A stretch of 64,000 bases of DNA from Helicobacter sp. 11S03491-1 (GTDB lineage Bacteria > Campylobacterota > Campylobacteria > Campylobacterales > Helicobacteraceae): the NCBI RefSeq assembly GCF_002272835.1, contig NZ_MLAO01000002.1, positions 1 through 64,000 on the forward strand, in the 5' to 3' direction. Position 1 is the stretch's first letter; each line of letters opens with the position of its first letter. The notes below the pieces were generated by a model. It saw only the letters and a program-made list of their open reading frames with translations. It did not search any database and was not told where the DNA came from. The translations under genes and the position numbers were made by a program. Below are positions 34,668 through 44,485 of this stretch, in pieces.

Positions 34668-36846
34668 ATGTTAATTTTAAACCATTTTTATCTGCGCTAA
34701 TCTTGATATTTCCTCCATTTTTTAATGTTCCAAATAAAATCTCATCGCTAATCTTAAGTTTGATTTCAACATCTATAATCTTGCGAATTTCTCTTGCTCC
34801 TAATGAATTTTCATAACTTCTTTGGGCAATATTTTTAGATGCTTTTGGGTCCAGATCAATTAAAATATTTTTGTCTGCAAGCTGAGAATTAAGATCTTGA
34901 ATATATTTTTTTGCAATTTTTTCAAATTCTTTTTCTCCCAATGGAGAGAAGGGAATAACTGCATCTAGCCTACTTCTAAATTCAGGACTAAAAATATCTT
35001 TTAGGGCATTTTCATGTTTGTTGTTTTGCATGTTGCCAAAACCTAAAGGATTGCTTTGGTTGCTTCCGGCATTGGAGGTCATGATTAAAATTACATTTTT
35101 GAAATCCGCCTTATTGCCTGCATTGTCTGTTAAAGAAGCGCTATCCATTACTTGCAAAAGAATATTATAAATATCTTGATGGGCTTTTTCGATCTCATCA
35201 AGTAACAATACGCAATGAGGGTGTTTTTTGATGGCATCAATAAGGAGTCCTCCTTGTTCAAATCCTATATACCCTGCCGGAGCTCCAATGAGTCTGGATA
35301 CACTATGGGATTCCATGTATTCACTCATATCAAACTTTTCAAAATGCACTCCTAATGCTTGAGCAAGTTCTTTGCTAAGCTCTGTTTTGCCTACTCCGCT
35401 TGGACCTATAAATAAAAAACTTCCTATAGGACGATGAGGCACTCCAAGTCCGGCTTGATTGACTTTGATGGCTTGAGTAAGGGTATCAATAGCTTTTTGT
35501 TGAGAAAAAATACGAGATTTTAGTTTTTTAGCAAGATTTTTTAATAACCCTTTTTCATCGGTACTAATTTGTGATTTTGGAATGTGAATACTTTTTGAAA
35601 TAATATTTTCAATATCTGTTTTGGTGATATTTTTAGATTTTTTGCCTTCATAAACTCTGTAGCTTGCCCCAACTTCATCCATAAGATCAATGGCTTTATC
35701 CGGCAAAAATTTATCACTTATATAGCGGTGGGATAGATCGACACAGGCTTTGAGAGCTTCGGGGGTATAAGTGATTTGATGATACTTTTCATAAATAGGA
35801 GAAAGCCCCTCTATGATTTTATAACAATCTTCCAAGTTAGGTTCATTGACTTCTACTTTGGCAAATCGCCTAGAGAGTGCTTTATCTTTATCAAAATAAC
35901 TTTTGTATTCTGTATAAGTAGTTGCCCCAATACATCGAAGCGATCCATTAGCAAGCGCAGGTTTGAGTAAATTGGAAGCATCCAAAGTTCCCCCTGTTGT
36001 TGATCCTGCTCCTACAATTGTGTGAATTTCATCAATAAAAAGCACTGCATGGGGGATCTCTTCTATTTCGCTTAATATCCCCTTTAAGCGTTTTTCAAAA
36101 TCACCCCTATATTTGCTTCCTGCAATCATGCTGCCAATATCAAGGGCAAATATTTGAAAATGGTGGAGGGCGCTAGAGACTCTTTTTTGCGCAATCTCTA
36201 ATGCAATTCCTTCTGCGATAGCAGTTTTACCCACACCGGGTTCGCCAATAAGAATCGGATTGTTTTTTTTACGACGACAGAGTATTTCACTAAGACGTCT
36301 GATTTCTTTTTGTCTTCCAATGACAGGATCGATTTTACCATTTTTAGCAAGCTCTACGAGATTTCTGCTAAATTTTTTGAGGTAACTGTCTGTTTTTTGT
36401 GTTGAAGAAGATTTTTGGGTATCTGAAATATTTTCCAGAATATCAAGTCGTGTGATACCTTCAGAATTTAGAAGTTTGGCAGCATAGCTATTTTTTTCTT
36501 GAAGAATAAAAATAAGCAAATCTCCAACTTCTAAAATTTTTTGATTGGCATTGGCAGCATGTTCAATCATTGAGTTGAAAACCCTATCAAGTGCGGGAGT
36601 CTGTGTAGGGAGTGAAATTTCTTGCGCTTTTGAAGTAGGGATATGGCGGGTGAGATAAAGACGAATAAGTTTTTCCATTTGGAATGTGTCTAATCCGCAA
36701 GATCGGAGTAACTCCTCACCTTTTTCATTATTGAGCGTTGCAAGAAAAAGGTGTTCAATAGTTAAAATTTCATGTTTCATTTCTCTGGCAGCCTCAACAG
36801 CATCATTGATTGTTTGTGTTAAATTAGGGCTAATGAGATGGTTCAT
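34636..36846 (-). CDS. clpA: ATP-dependent Clp protease ATP-binding subunit ClpA
   Basis: A 736-residue HSP100 unfoldase. The N-domain (1-140) is followed by AAA-1 with Walker A GEPGVGKT and Walker [10 protein letters not shown], then AAA-2 with [19 protein letters not shown] and the arginine-finger ending [12 protein letters not shown]. There is no ClpB-type middle coiled coil. With ClpP it degrades tagged proteins; the adaptor gene clpS precedes it by 8 bases. The C-terminus overlaps the converging phosphoesterase gene by 32 bases. Confidence 0.96.
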   Translation of the reverse strand: MNHLISPNLTQTINDAVEAAREMKHEILTIEHLFLATLNNEKGEELLRSCGLDTFQMEKLIRLYLTRHIPTSKAQEISLPTQTPALDRVFNSMIEHAANANQKILEVGDLLIFILQEKNSYAAKLLNSEGITRLDILENISDTQKSSSTQKTDSYLKKFSRNLVELAKNGKIDPVIGRQKEIRRLSEILCRRKKNNPILIGEPGVGKTAIAEGIALEIAQKRVSSALHHFQIFALDIGSMIAGSKYRGDFEKRLKGILSEIEEIPHAVLFIDEIHTIVGAGSTTGGTLDASNLLKPALANGSLRCIGATTYTEYKSYFDKDKALSRRFAKVEVNEPNLEDCYKIIEGLSPIYEKYHQITYTPEALKACVDLSHRYISDKFLPDKAIDLMDEVGASYRVYEGKKSKNITKTDIENIISKSIHIPKSQISTDEKGLLKNLAKKLKSRIFSQQKAIDTLTQAIKVNQAGLGVPHRPIGSFLFIGPSGVGKTELSKELAQALGVHFEKFDMSEYMESHSVSRLIGAPAGYIGFEQGGLLIDAIKKHPHCVLLLDEIEKAHQDIYNILLQVMDSASLTDNAGNKADFKNVILIMTSNAGSNQSNPLGFGNMQNNKHENALKDIFSPEFRSRLDAVIPFSPLGEKEFEKIAKKYIQDLNSQLADKNILIDLDPKASKNIAQRSYENSLGAREIRKIIDVEIKLKISDEILFGTLKNGGNIKISADKNGLKLTFKKNALPLHL

Positions 36847-36854
36847 TTTTTCTC

Positions 36855-37154
36855 CTAGTTGAAATCTTGTATGATAATTTTGAGTGCGAATTTATGTTTT
36901 TGGGCTTGAATTGTGGCTTGTTTGACCTTAAATTCTGCAATGTCATAAGGATATACTCCACATACCCCACTACCATTATGATGGACATTGTAAGTGATTT
37001 TTTGAGCTTGAATAAAAGATTTTTCAAAAATATTTATTAATATTTCAATTACAAATTCTACGGTGGTATAATCATCATTGAGTAAAATGACTTGCGACAT
37101 TTTTGGCTCTTGAAGTAAGAGTTCTAAATCTAGTTGGGTATTACTTTGCGCCAT
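36855..37154 (-). CDS. clpS: ClpS adaptor protein
   Basis: A 99-residue adaptor that feeds N-degron substrates to ClpA. The key segment VILLNDDYTTVEFVIEIL (about 22-39) holds the NDD(Y/F)TTMEFV substrate-pocket motif, followed by HHNGSGVCGVYPYDIAE, the 'H..G.G..G.Y..D.AE' family pattern. Length is usual. It is first in the clpS-clpA pair and divergent from bioD across 70 bases. Confidence 0.96.
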   Translation of the reverse strand: MAQSNTQLDLELLLQEPKMSQVILLNDDYTTVEFVIEILINIFEKSFIQAQKITYNVHHNGSGVCGVYPYDIAEFKVKQATIQAQKHKFALKIIIQDFN

Positions 37155-37224
37155 AAAATCCTCAAAAGATATCTAATATTTTTAGACAATTTTACCAGAT
37201 TTTATTAATTATTAAAGGTGGTTT

Positions 37225-37890
37225 ATGAAAAGCTTGTTTATTAGCGCAACCAATACAAATATCGGCAAAACTTATACAGCGCATTTTTTAAGCGATTATT
37301 TCAATCAAAAAGGTATAAAGACTTTGATTGCCAAGCCTATTGAAACAGGAAATGATGGTAGCGGCATTTTAGATTGTGAAGCACATCTAAATAAAGGACG
37401 CCAGATACTCCCTCAACTTCGCTTAGAAGACATTAATTTTTATCGTTATGTTTTGCCGGCTTCGCCTTTTGTTGCGCAATTACAGGAGGAAAATGCTCCA
37501 AAAGCAGATTTTTCTTACATTGCTCAAAAAATAAACAATTTGAGTTCTTTTTGTGATTTGCTTCTTGTTGAAGGGGCAGGTGGGTTGATGGTCCCCATTG
37601 ATGAAAAAAACAATATGTTAGATTTAGCAAGATTTTTGAATGCGCATTTACTGCTCGTAAGTGGGGATAGATTGGGCATGATTAATGACTTGGTTTTGAA
37701 TAAAGAATTTTTAGCTTCCCATGATATTCCTTGCACCTATGTAATCAATCTCATGAATCCTCAAATTTATAGGGATATTAGCAAACCTTATATTGATTAT
37801 CTTAATACCACATCAAAATCTTATGTTTATTTGCTCCAAAAAGATATTGTCGCTATTGCTTCAGAAATATTACTTTTTTGCCGGGATTAA
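37225..37890 (+). CDS. bioD: Dethiobiotin synthetase BioD
   Basis: A 221-residue ATP-dependent carboxylase-ligase for the penultimate step of biotin synthesis. The P-loop is SATNTNIGKTYTA (residues 7-19, in place of the usual TDTxVGKT), Lys in AKPIETG binds the substrate, and LLVEGAGGLMVPI is the family's second motif. The biotin made serves AccB. AAAGGTGG lies before the ATG. It stands next to clpS as in H. pylori. Confidence 0.93.
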   Translation: MKSLFISATNTNIGKTYTAHFLSDYFNQKGIKTLIAKPIETGNDGSGILDCEAHLNKGRQILPQLRLEDINFYRYVLPASPFVAQLQEENAPKADFSYIAQKINNLSSFCDLLLVEGAGGLMVPIDEKNNMLDLARFLNAHLLLVSGDRLGMINDLVLNKEFLASHDIPCTYVINLMNPQIYRDISKPYIDYLNTTSKSYVYLLQKDIVAIASEILLFCRD

Positions 37891-38020
37891 TAATAAATTT
37901 TTTTAAAATAAAATATTTATTTATAAAATAATTACTATTTAAAATCATATTTAATTTTTATTATCATAAAATAGTATTTATAGTAATATTTATTGAAATC
38001 ATTTGTGAAGGAATTATTTA

Positions 38021-39340
38021 ATGACGCATAGCTATGGCAAGAAATATCGAGAAATCAATGTTTATGAAGCTACACAAGAAAGACTTGATTTTATATTTTC
38101 CAATTTTGAACGTATTATTTTAAGCTTTTCAGGGGGCAAAGATAGTGGCGTGATGGTGCATTTAGCTTTAGATTATATCAAATCTCATAAAATCAATAAA
38201 AAATTAATTTTATTTTTTGTTGATTTGGAGGCTCAATATACTTACACAATTGAATATATCAAGCGAATGATTGAGGAAAACTATCAATATTTGGAAGTGC
38301 ATTGGTGTTGTATGCCCCTTAATCTTCGTAATGCTGTGAGTGTTTTTGCACCTTTTTGGACATGTTGGGACAAAGACAACCAAGATAAATGGGTGCGCTC
38401 CTATCCTCTAGAAATGCACAATCCCAAAAAAAATATTTATGTATGGACACTTCAAAATCATCTTTTTGATTTTTTTCGTTATAAGATGGAGTTTGAGGAA
38501 TTTAGTCCATCTTTTGTACGTCATTGTGGGGCAGATGGTCTGATGACTGCATGCTTGGTAGGTATTCGTGCTGATGAAAGTTTTAATCGTTTTAGAACTA
38601 TTGCCAATACCAATAAGCGTATGTTTGAAGGTAAGCAATACACTACTCAAATTGATGAAAATATCTATAATGTTTATCCCATCTATGATTGGACTACAGA
38701 AGATATTTGGATAGCAAATTATCGATTCGGTTGGGATTATAATGAACTTTATGATTTGTTTTATTCTTCAGGTATCCCGCTTTCGGCTATGAGAGTTTGT
38801 CAGCCTTATGGAGATGACCAAAAAAACGGGCTCAACCTTTTTCGTGCTATTGAACCCCAAACTTGGGGTAGTGTAGTTAATCGAGTGAGCGGAGCAAATT
38901 TTGGAAATATTTATTGCAAAACTAAAGCAATGGGGTATTATGAAGTCAAATTGCCAAAAGGGCATACATGGAAAAGTTATACTAAAATACTTCTAGCCAC
39001 TTTGCCTCCGGAGATTCGAGATCATTATATTGCTAAATTTATTAAATTTATTCGCTATTGGAATAAGAAGGGATGTCATATTAGCCAAGAAAGCAGAAAG
39101 ATTGAAGGCGTTCGTTCTCTAAGAAGGCTCAATTCCAGAGGAAAAGAACTTTTTATTTTTACCAAAATTCCTGATATGGCACCTAAAAAAATAGAATCCG
39201 CAAAGCAAGCTCCAAGTTGGAGACGTATGGCTACTTGTATTATTAAAAATGATATGCTTTGTCGTGGATTAAGTTTTACCCAAAGCAAGGAACAATATGG
39301 AAAAATAGCCAAAATAATGGAAAAATATAAGAGTTTTTAA
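38021..39340 (+). CDS. IbrA-like protein, PAPS-reductase/PP-loop family with DUF3440
   Basis: A 439-residue protein. The PP-loop SFSGGKDSG (35-43) binds and cleaves ATP at the α-β bond, as in PAPS reductases and thiolation enzymes. The stretch LILFFVDLEAQY and later VGIRADESFNRF fit the same fold. The remaining C-terminal half, with MRVCQPYGDDQKNGL, matches DUF3440-type IbrA proteins. IbrA with IbrB regulates immunoglobulin-binding gene expression in E. coli and is common on mobile elements; the true reaction is unknown. AAGGAATT precedes the ATG. The 130-base leader is almost pure A/T. Confidence 0.8.
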   Translation: MTHSYGKKYREINVYEATQERLDFIFSNFERIILSFSGGKDSGVMVHLALDYIKSHKINKKLILFFVDLEAQYTYTIEYIKRMIEENYQYLEVHWCCMPLNLRNAVSVFAPFWTCWDKDNQDKWVRSYPLEMHNPKKNIYVWTLQNHLFDFFRYKMEFEEFSPSFVRHCGADGLMTACLVGIRADESFNRFRTIANTNKRMFEGKQYTTQIDENIYNVYPIYDWTTEDIWIANYRFGWDYNELYDLFYSSGIPLSAMRVCQPYGDDQKNGLNLFRAIEPQTWGSVVNRVSGANFGNIYCKTKAMGYYEVKLPKGHTWKSYTKILLATLPPEIRDHYIAKFIKFIRYWNKKGCHISQESRKIEGVRSLRRLNSRGKELFIFTKIPDMAPKKIESAKQAPSWRRMATCIIKNDMLCRGLSFTQSKEQYGKIAKIMEKYKSF

Positions 39341-39435
39341 GAAATCTATTTGTTATTGAATGGGGCTAAAACAGTGATGCTAACGATAACTATGGTAATA
39401 TTATTAATATAAAAATTTCACAGAAGGAATCCATC

Positions 39436-39963
39436 ATGTCTCCGGAAGAAAATCCCACATTTAAATCCCCGGCTTATGAAGTCATCCCCGTGCCTATAGA
39501 AAAGATACATTCTAATGACTATAACCCCAATCATATTGCTACTCCTGAAATGATTCTTCTTTACCAATCTATTCTTAATGATGGATACACAATGCCAATT
39601 GTGTGTTATTATCTCAAAGATAGCGATAAGTATGAGATTGTTGATGGATTCCATAGATATACTATTATGCGTGAACATCAAGATATTTATGAACGTGAAA
39701 AAGGACTTTTGCCGGTTGTAGTGATCAATAAAGATATTTCTCATCGTATTGCCTCTACTATACGCCATAATCGTGCTAGAGGCACGCATTCTATAGAATT
39801 AATGCAAAAAATTGTTGGGGAATTAATCGAGTGTGGGAAAAGTGATGAATGGATTATGAAAAATATTGGCATGGATGCAGATGAACTCTTGCGACTTAAG
39901 CAAATCAGCGGGTTAGCAGCCTTATTTGCAAATAAAACATTTAGTAAAAGTTGGGTTGTCTGA
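39436..39963 (+). CDS. IbrB-like protein, ParB-like nuclease domain
   Basis: A 175-residue protein with a ParB/sulfiredoxin-like N-terminal domain: IPVPIEKIHSNDYNPN (17-32) and YEIVDGFHRY (66-75), the latter in place of the ParB 'GHRR' motif. HNRARGTHSI (111-120) is the family's arginine-rich patch. A helical end (LLRLKQISGLAALF, FSKSW) closes it. Members pair with IbrA-type PAPS-reductase-like proteins, as here 95 bases upstream. Biochemical role unknown. AAGGAA lies 8 bases before the ATG. Confidence 0.82.
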   Translation: MSPEENPTFKSPAYEVIPVPIEKIHSNDYNPNHIATPEMILLYQSILNDGYTMPIVCYYLKDSDKYEIVDGFHRYTIMREHQDIYEREKGLLPVVVINKDISHRIASTIRHNRARGTHSIELMQKIVGELIECGKSDEWIMKNIGMDADELLRLKQISGLAALFANKTFSKSWVV

Positions 39964-40166
39964 TTTTGGTTTATTTTAGAATCAACAACAAAAAATGTTT
40001 CTAAAATATAAATATATAAAATATTTTCTTGGGCAAAATCCAAAAAGAGTTTGTAATTAGTTTTCTCTCAAATTTATAAGTTTAAGCTTACAGAATTAAT
40101 TGAATAATAGAAAATAATATCATAATCCTTGAGATTTAAAAATCAAGCAGCGCTTGATAAATGATA

Positions 40167-41204
40167 TTAAAATAATCCTTGAGGATTCCTATGGCTTGGT
40201 TTGATATGGAGGAAGCGGTAAGTTTTTTGTGTGGCTATCCTGCCTTTAGCTGTTCTTTCAAGATATCCGTTAGCAAGCAAATAAGGTTCAATTACATCTT
40301 CTATAGTGCCTTCATCTTCACTCATTGCTGCTGCGATTGTGTTGAGTCCAATAGGTCTGCTTTTTGCATCAGCGAGGATGCTTAAATAGCGCAAATCTAA
40401 TTCGTCAAATCCAAATTCATTGACGCCCAATTCATTAAGGGCGTATTTTGTAGTTGAAAGATTGATAGTCTCTTCTTCGGCAACATCAGCAAAATCTCGT
40501 ACTCTTCGGAGTAATCTCAAAGTAATTCGTGGAGTTCCTCGTGATCTTTTGGCAATTTCGTTTGCGCTATCTTCATCAAGAGGTTTATCCAGTTTTATGC
40601 TAGCTTTTTGGGCAATAATAGCAAGTTCATTGACACCATAAAATTGCATACGAAAACTCATTCCAAATCTATCTCTTAAGGGGTTGCTTAACATCCCTGC
40701 TCTGGTTGTAGCCCCAATGAGGGTGAATTTGGGCAAATCAATTTTTACAGTTTGGGCTGCAGGTCCTGAGCCAATGATAATATCAAGTCTGAAATCTTCC
40801 ATCGCAGGGTAGAGAATTTCTTCAATAGCAGGGCTTAGGCGGTGGATTTCATCAATAAATAATATATCTCCGTCAGAAAGATTGGTCATGATAGCAGCCA
40901 AATCACCGGCTTTTTCAATCATAGGAGCAGCTGTTACTTTGATACTTGTCCCCATTTCGTTGGCAATAATATGACTAAGAGTTGTTTTGCCCAATCCCGG
41001 AGGTCCAAAAAACAGAATATGATCAAGACATTCTCCTCTTTTTTTACTTGCTTGAATAAAGACCTTAAGATTTTTTTTGATTTTTTCTTGACCGATATAT
41101 TCTTCCCATAGAGTAGGTCTGAGTGAATTTTCTGCATTTTCTTCAAAATCCAGCTTTTCAATATCAATAATGCGGCTATTTTCTTCAAGAGATATTTTTT
41201 CCAC
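40167..41204 (-). CDS. ruvB: Holliday junction branch-migration ATPase RuvB
   Basis: A 345-residue ring ATPase that drives branch migration with RuvA. Walker A is [11 protein letters not shown], Walker [12 protein letters not shown], sensor GATTRAGML and arginine finger PLRDRFG. The C-terminal winged helix ([12 protein letters not shown]) binds DNA. Length matches. It starts 10 bases downstream of panB, the same pair as in H. pylori. The end is convergent with ibrB across 203 bases of A/T-rich, gene-free sequence. Confidence 0.97.
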   Translation of the reverse strand: MEKISLEENSRIIDIEKLDFEENAENSLRPTLWEEYIGQEKIKKNLKVFIQASKKRGECLDHILFFGPPGLGKTTLSHIIANEMGTSIKVTAAPMIEKAGDLAAIMTNLSDGDILFIDEIHRLSPAIEEILYPAMEDFRLDIIIGSGPAAQTVKIDLPKFTLIGATTRAGMLSNPLRDRFGMSFRMQFYGVNELAIIAQKASIKLDKPLDEDSANEIAKRSRGTPRITLRLLRRVRDFADVAEEETINLSTTKYALNELGVNEFGFDELDLRYLSILADAKSRPIGLNTIAAAMSEDEGTIEDVIEPYLLANGYLERTAKGRIATQKTYRFLHIKPSHRNPQGLF

Positions 41205-41214
41205 TTTCTAATCC

Positions 41215-42000
41215 TCAATAACTTTCTTCCAAGCTTGGAAAATTACCTGTTTTAACATCTTGAATATAGGTTTGGAGCGCATTTTTTATAAGAGAACTCC
41301 CATCAAGATATTTTCTAACAAATTTTGGTTCAAAACGTTCAAAAAATCCAAACATATCACTCCATACAAGTATTTGCCCATCACAATGGATACCACTACC
41401 TATGCCAATAGTAGGGATTTTGAGATTTTCGGTAATATTTTTGGCGATTTTGGCTTGGATGCCTTCAAGCACAACCATACTTGCTCCACTATCTTGAAGG
41501 GCAATAGCAGAGTCCAAGAGTTTTTTGGCTTCTTCTTGGTTTTTACCTTTTATTTTATACCCTCCTTCAAAACGTGCAAATTGAGGCATAAGACCGATAT
41601 GGGCAATCACCCCAATCCCTTCATGGACTAAATGTCTGATGAGTTCCGAGCGCTCTATGCCTCCTTCAATTTTTATGGCATCTGCATGTGTTTGTCGATA
41701 GATTTTTACAGCATTTTTAAGAGCCATATCCCCGGATTGATAACTTCCAAAGGGCATATCTGCAATAATAAAGGCTTCTTTAGATCCTTTGCAAACTGCT
41801 TTTGTATGGTAAATCATTTTTTCAATACCTATGCTGAGCGTGTCTTGATTGCCTCCAAAACTCATATTAAGACTATCTCCAACAAGGATAATATCAATAT
41901 AGGGGTCAAAAAGATTGGCAAATAACGCGTCATAAGCAGTGATAGCAGTGATTTTTTCAACCCCTTTTTTAGCTTGTAGAATTTGGATAGTTTTTTTCAT
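41215..42000 (-). CDS. panB: Ketopantoate hydroxymethyltransferase PanB
   Basis: A 261-residue TIM-barrel enzyme adding a hydroxymethyl group from methylene-THF to 2-oxoisovalerate, the first step to pantothenate. [13 protein letters not shown] near the start, [15 protein letters not shown] (metal-binding Asp), ADMPFGSYQ, and [10 protein letters not shown] are the family motifs; IGIGSG sits in the phosphate loop region. Its substrate is also the LeuA substrate. AAGGAGT lies before the ATG, and a TATAAT promoter is visible upstream. Confidence 0.96.
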   Translation of the reverse strand: MKKTIQILQAKKGVEKITAITAYDALFANLFDPYIDIILVGDSLNMSFGGNQDTLSIGIEKMIYHTKAVCKGSKEAFIIADMPFGSYQSGDMALKNAVKIYRQTHADAIKIEGGIERSELIRHLVHEGIGVIAHIGLMPQFARFEGGYKIKGKNQEEAKKLLDSAIALQDSGASMVVLEGIQAKIAKNITENLKIPTIGIGSGIHCDGQILVWSDMFGFFERFEPKFVRKYLDGSSLIKNALQTYIQDVKTGNFPSLEESY

Positions 42001-42023
42001 TTGATGACTCCTTGTAAAAGGCT

Positions 42024-42031
42024 ATTATACA
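42024..42031 (-). promoter_or_regulatory. Extended -10 promoter for panB-ruvB
   Basis: Read on the minus strand, TGTATAAT lies about 24 bases before the panB start; it matches the extended -10 with one base less spacing. The AAGGAG site follows in the leader. Confidence 0.6.
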
Positions 42032-42140
42032 TTTTGTTTTTATAGGGTATTGCTAAAATTATTCTAAAAATTTTTATATAAAAACAAAATTTTATATAAA
42101 AATAGATAAAATCTTACTATTAGAGTTGAGAGGTTTATCA

Positions 42141-42803
42141 ATGTTTCGACAAGTTATATTGTATTTATGCCTATTGGGCGGGTTTGTTTGTGCAAGTGAA
42201 GAGGTGGATTATAATTCCTTAGACCCTTCATATTATCAATATATCAAAATGCATCCGGGAGCAACATACAAAGATATTGCTAAACTCATTAAAAATATTC
42301 AAGAAGCAAACAAAAAAACAGGTCTTTTTATCGGCATAAATGTAGCAGCATTGAATAACAACGTAGCAAATGATGCTATTAGAGACTACCTCTTTGGGTA
42401 TGGCGCAAAATTTGGTTATCAGACTTTTTTACCCTCTTCTTTTGATAGTCTTTTTTTGCCAAATTATGTGGGCAGACGTATATATGTCCAATATTTGGGC
42501 ACAATAGGCAAAGAAGAGCCTTTGGGAAAAATGAGTTATTCAAGCATTACTCTTAATGGAGATTTAATGATTGATTTGCCTATATATGGAGGGTTTAGTG
42601 CAGGTATGATTGCGGGGATTGGATTAGGAAGTATGGTGCATGGTTATGATGCCAATTCGCAATTTGTAGCCATGGTCAATACAGGGATTGGCATAACATT
42701 TTTTAGTAAAAATCGCTTGGAGTTTGAGCTAAAACTTGTTACGGACAAAGAAGTTCAATGGTTTGGAGCATTATTTTCAGTGGGGTATCAGTATGTTTTT
42801 TAG
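42141..42803 (+). CDS. Small outer-membrane β-barrel protein (first of three paralogues)
   Basis: A 220-residue protein. Signal peptide 1-18 (MFRQVILYLCLLGGFVCA), then a short helical linker, then KKTGLFIGIN starting a barrel of alternating strands and ending VGYQYVF, with terminal Phe typical for outer-membrane insertion. The repeated KSGLF(I/V)G motif is shared with the next two genes and with many Helicobacter small porin-like proteins. A TTG at 42126 is also in frame, but GAGAGG just before the ATG at 42141 favours the latter. Function unknown. Confidence 0.82.
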   Translation: MFRQVILYLCLLGGFVCASEEVDYNSLDPSYYQYIKMHPGATYKDIAKLIKNIQEANKKTGLFIGINVAALNNNVANDAIRDYLFGYGAKFGYQTFLPSSFDSLFLPNYVGRRIYVQYLGTIGKEEPLGKMSYSSITLNGDLMIDLPIYGGFSAGMIAGIGLGSMVHGYDANSQFVAMVNTGIGITFFSKNRLEFELKLVTDKEVQWFGALFSVGYQYVF

Positions 42804-43446
42804 ACAAATTATTTTAATTTTTATAATAGGGTTGAGTTTACACGCACAACAGGCACAAACAGACTCTTCCGAAAACAAAGAAATACAAGCCTATATGCTT
42901 AAGGGACAGCTTTATGAGCTGCAAGAGAAACAAAAAAGTCTAGAAATTGCAAAACAAAAAAATGGTTTGTTTGTTGGAGGGATTTTGGGAAATGCTACTT
43001 TTGAGAGTACTCCAATTGAAAATAATAATCTGCATCCTTTGTTTTATGGAGCAAGGGTGGGGTATCAAAAATATCTCAATGATTCTATTGCAGGACTTCG
43101 ATTTTATGGAGAATATATAAGAAGCGATGCTTATAAAGTGGCTTATCAATTAGGGAGTTTTAATCTGGATTTGCTTGCTGATATGCCTTTGGATAAAGAC
43201 AAAAAATATACTTTGGGTGCATTTGGAGGTGTAGGAATGTCGTGGATAGGTTATGGCAATTCTCTAAGTAGAGTTGATTTTTATGGTATTGGAGTCAATG
43301 TAAATTTGGGTATAGCTTTAGTACTTAATATTAAACATCGTTTTGAGTTGGAAATGAAAATACCTCCTATTAAAAATCAGCAGATAGAAACAGGGACTTT
43401 ATCAACTACAAATATATATTTAGTTAGTTATAATTATTTATTCTAA
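42793..43446 (+). CDS. Small outer-membrane β-barrel protein (second of three paralogues)
   Basis: A 217-residue paralogue: signal peptide (MFFRQIILIFIIGLSLHA), a Gln/Lys/Glu-rich helical linker (about 20-50), KKNGLFVGGIL opening the barrel, and the ending VSYNYLF. Its ATG lies inside the previous gene, 11 bases before that stop, which indicates translational coupling. An in-frame extension to 42736 would destroy the signal peptide and is rejected. Confidence 0.82.
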   Translation: MFFRQIILIFIIGLSLHAQQAQTDSSENKEIQAYMLKGQLYELQEKQKSLEIAKQKNGLFVGGILGNATFESTPIENNNLHPLFYGARVGYQKYLNDSIAGLRFYGEYIRSDAYKVAYQLGSFNLDLLADMPLDKDKKYTLGAFGGVGMSWIGYGNSLSRVDFYGIGVNVNLGIALVLNIKHRFELEMKIPPIKNQQIETGTLSTTNIYLVSYNYLF

Positions 43447-43457
43447 AAGGTGTTTGT

Positions 43458-44423
43458 GTGAAAAGATTTACTTTTATTATAATAGTTGGATTTTGTGTGG
43501 GGATAACCCACTCAGAATTGAAATCTCAAGAAATACAATTTCAAGATGCAAGATTTTATCTTGCATCTGTTGATAAAAAAGATCAAATATCTACCGGAGA
43601 AAACACCGGGGAATATTATCCCAATCAAGATTATATCCAATCTCATTACCCTGATATTTCGGGTGAAAAAAAGCAAAAGCTTATTGCAAAATATAGACGT
43701 GCCGATAGAAAAAGCGGTCTTTTTATAGGGATTAATGTTGGCTTAGGGACATTATATAGTGATTATTTAGATGGGCGTTATAATCAGAGCACAACAATTG
43801 TTGATCTTAAAAGCCAAAGAACAGGGGTTTTCAAATCCCCACTTCAAACAAAAACTAAACTAGGCATGTTTGGAGGAAAAATTGGATACCAAAGTTTTTT
43901 TAACCCTTATTTTGGTGCTAGAGTTTATGGCGATGTGATGCTTTCCGGTGGGCTACCAAGCAGTGGAGTTATCAACAAAGAAGATGGAGAAAAAATTGGT
44001 TCATTAATTTATATGCTTGGATCATTGAATCTTGATTTATTGGCAGATATTCCCTTAAGTAGTTCGTATAAACATTTCATTGGAGGATATTTGGGACTGG
44101 GATTTGGATCGATGATTTTGCTTGATGAAGCCAATCAAGAGAAAATCAGACCACTCCTTAATGGCAGTTATCATAGCAATAATATCTTGTGGAATACTTT
44201 GTTGCAAGTTGATTATACTTTTAATGCAGGGTTATCTTTGACTATCAATACAAAAAATCGCATTGAAGTAGGAGCGAAGATTCCATGGGCTTTTTTAAGG
44301 TTGGGATTAGAAAGTCCTGCAAAATATAAAAATGATAATGGAGAAACCAAAACACTTGAATCCAAAGATATTGAATTCAAACGATCTGTAATTTGGACAG
44401 CCAGTTATATTTATCTATTTTGA
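43458..44423 (+). CDS. Outer-membrane β-barrel protein (third of three paralogues)
   Basis: A 321-residue protein starting at GTG (AAAAGG upstream). Signal peptide about 1-20, a long polar linker, DRKSGLFIGINVGLG opening the barrel, GKIGYQSFFNPYFGARVYGDV as the second conserved hairpin, and the ending ASYIYLF. It is larger than its two neighbours through loop insertions. The three genes form one operon 126-140 bases after a divergent panB promoter. Porin, adhesin and structural roles are all possible. Confidence 0.82.
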   Translation: MKRFTFIIIVGFCVGITHSELKSQEIQFQDARFYLASVDKKDQISTGENTGEYYPNQDYIQSHYPDISGEKKQKLIAKYRRADRKSGLFIGINVGLGTLYSDYLDGRYNQSTTIVDLKSQRTGVFKSPLQTKTKLGMFGGKIGYQSFFNPYFGARVYGDVMLSGGLPSSGVINKEDGEKIGSLIYMLGSLNLDLLADIPLSSSYKHFIGGYLGLGFGSMILLDEANQEKIRPLLNGSYHSNNILWNTLLQVDYTFNAGLSLTINTKNRIEVGAKIPWAFLRLGLESPAKYKNDNGETKTLESKDIEFKRSVIWTASYIYLF

Positions 44424-44485
44424 AAAAGATAAAATAAATAAAATAAAATAATAGTAAAATAAATAAAAACGCAAAGGATAAAAAA

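Noticed and set aside
37891-38020. Fur operator in the A/T-rich ibrA leader
   Set aside because: ATTATCAT-like stretches occur, but the leader is nearly all A/T and no clear paired arms could be drawn.
42126-42140. Earlier TTG start of the first outer-membrane protein
   Set aside because: GAGAGG would lie inside the coding region; the ATG at 42141 has proper spacing and starts the signal peptide directly.
42736-42792. N-terminal extension of the second outer-membrane protein
   Set aside because: It would put charged residues before the signal peptide and is a frame inside the previous gene.
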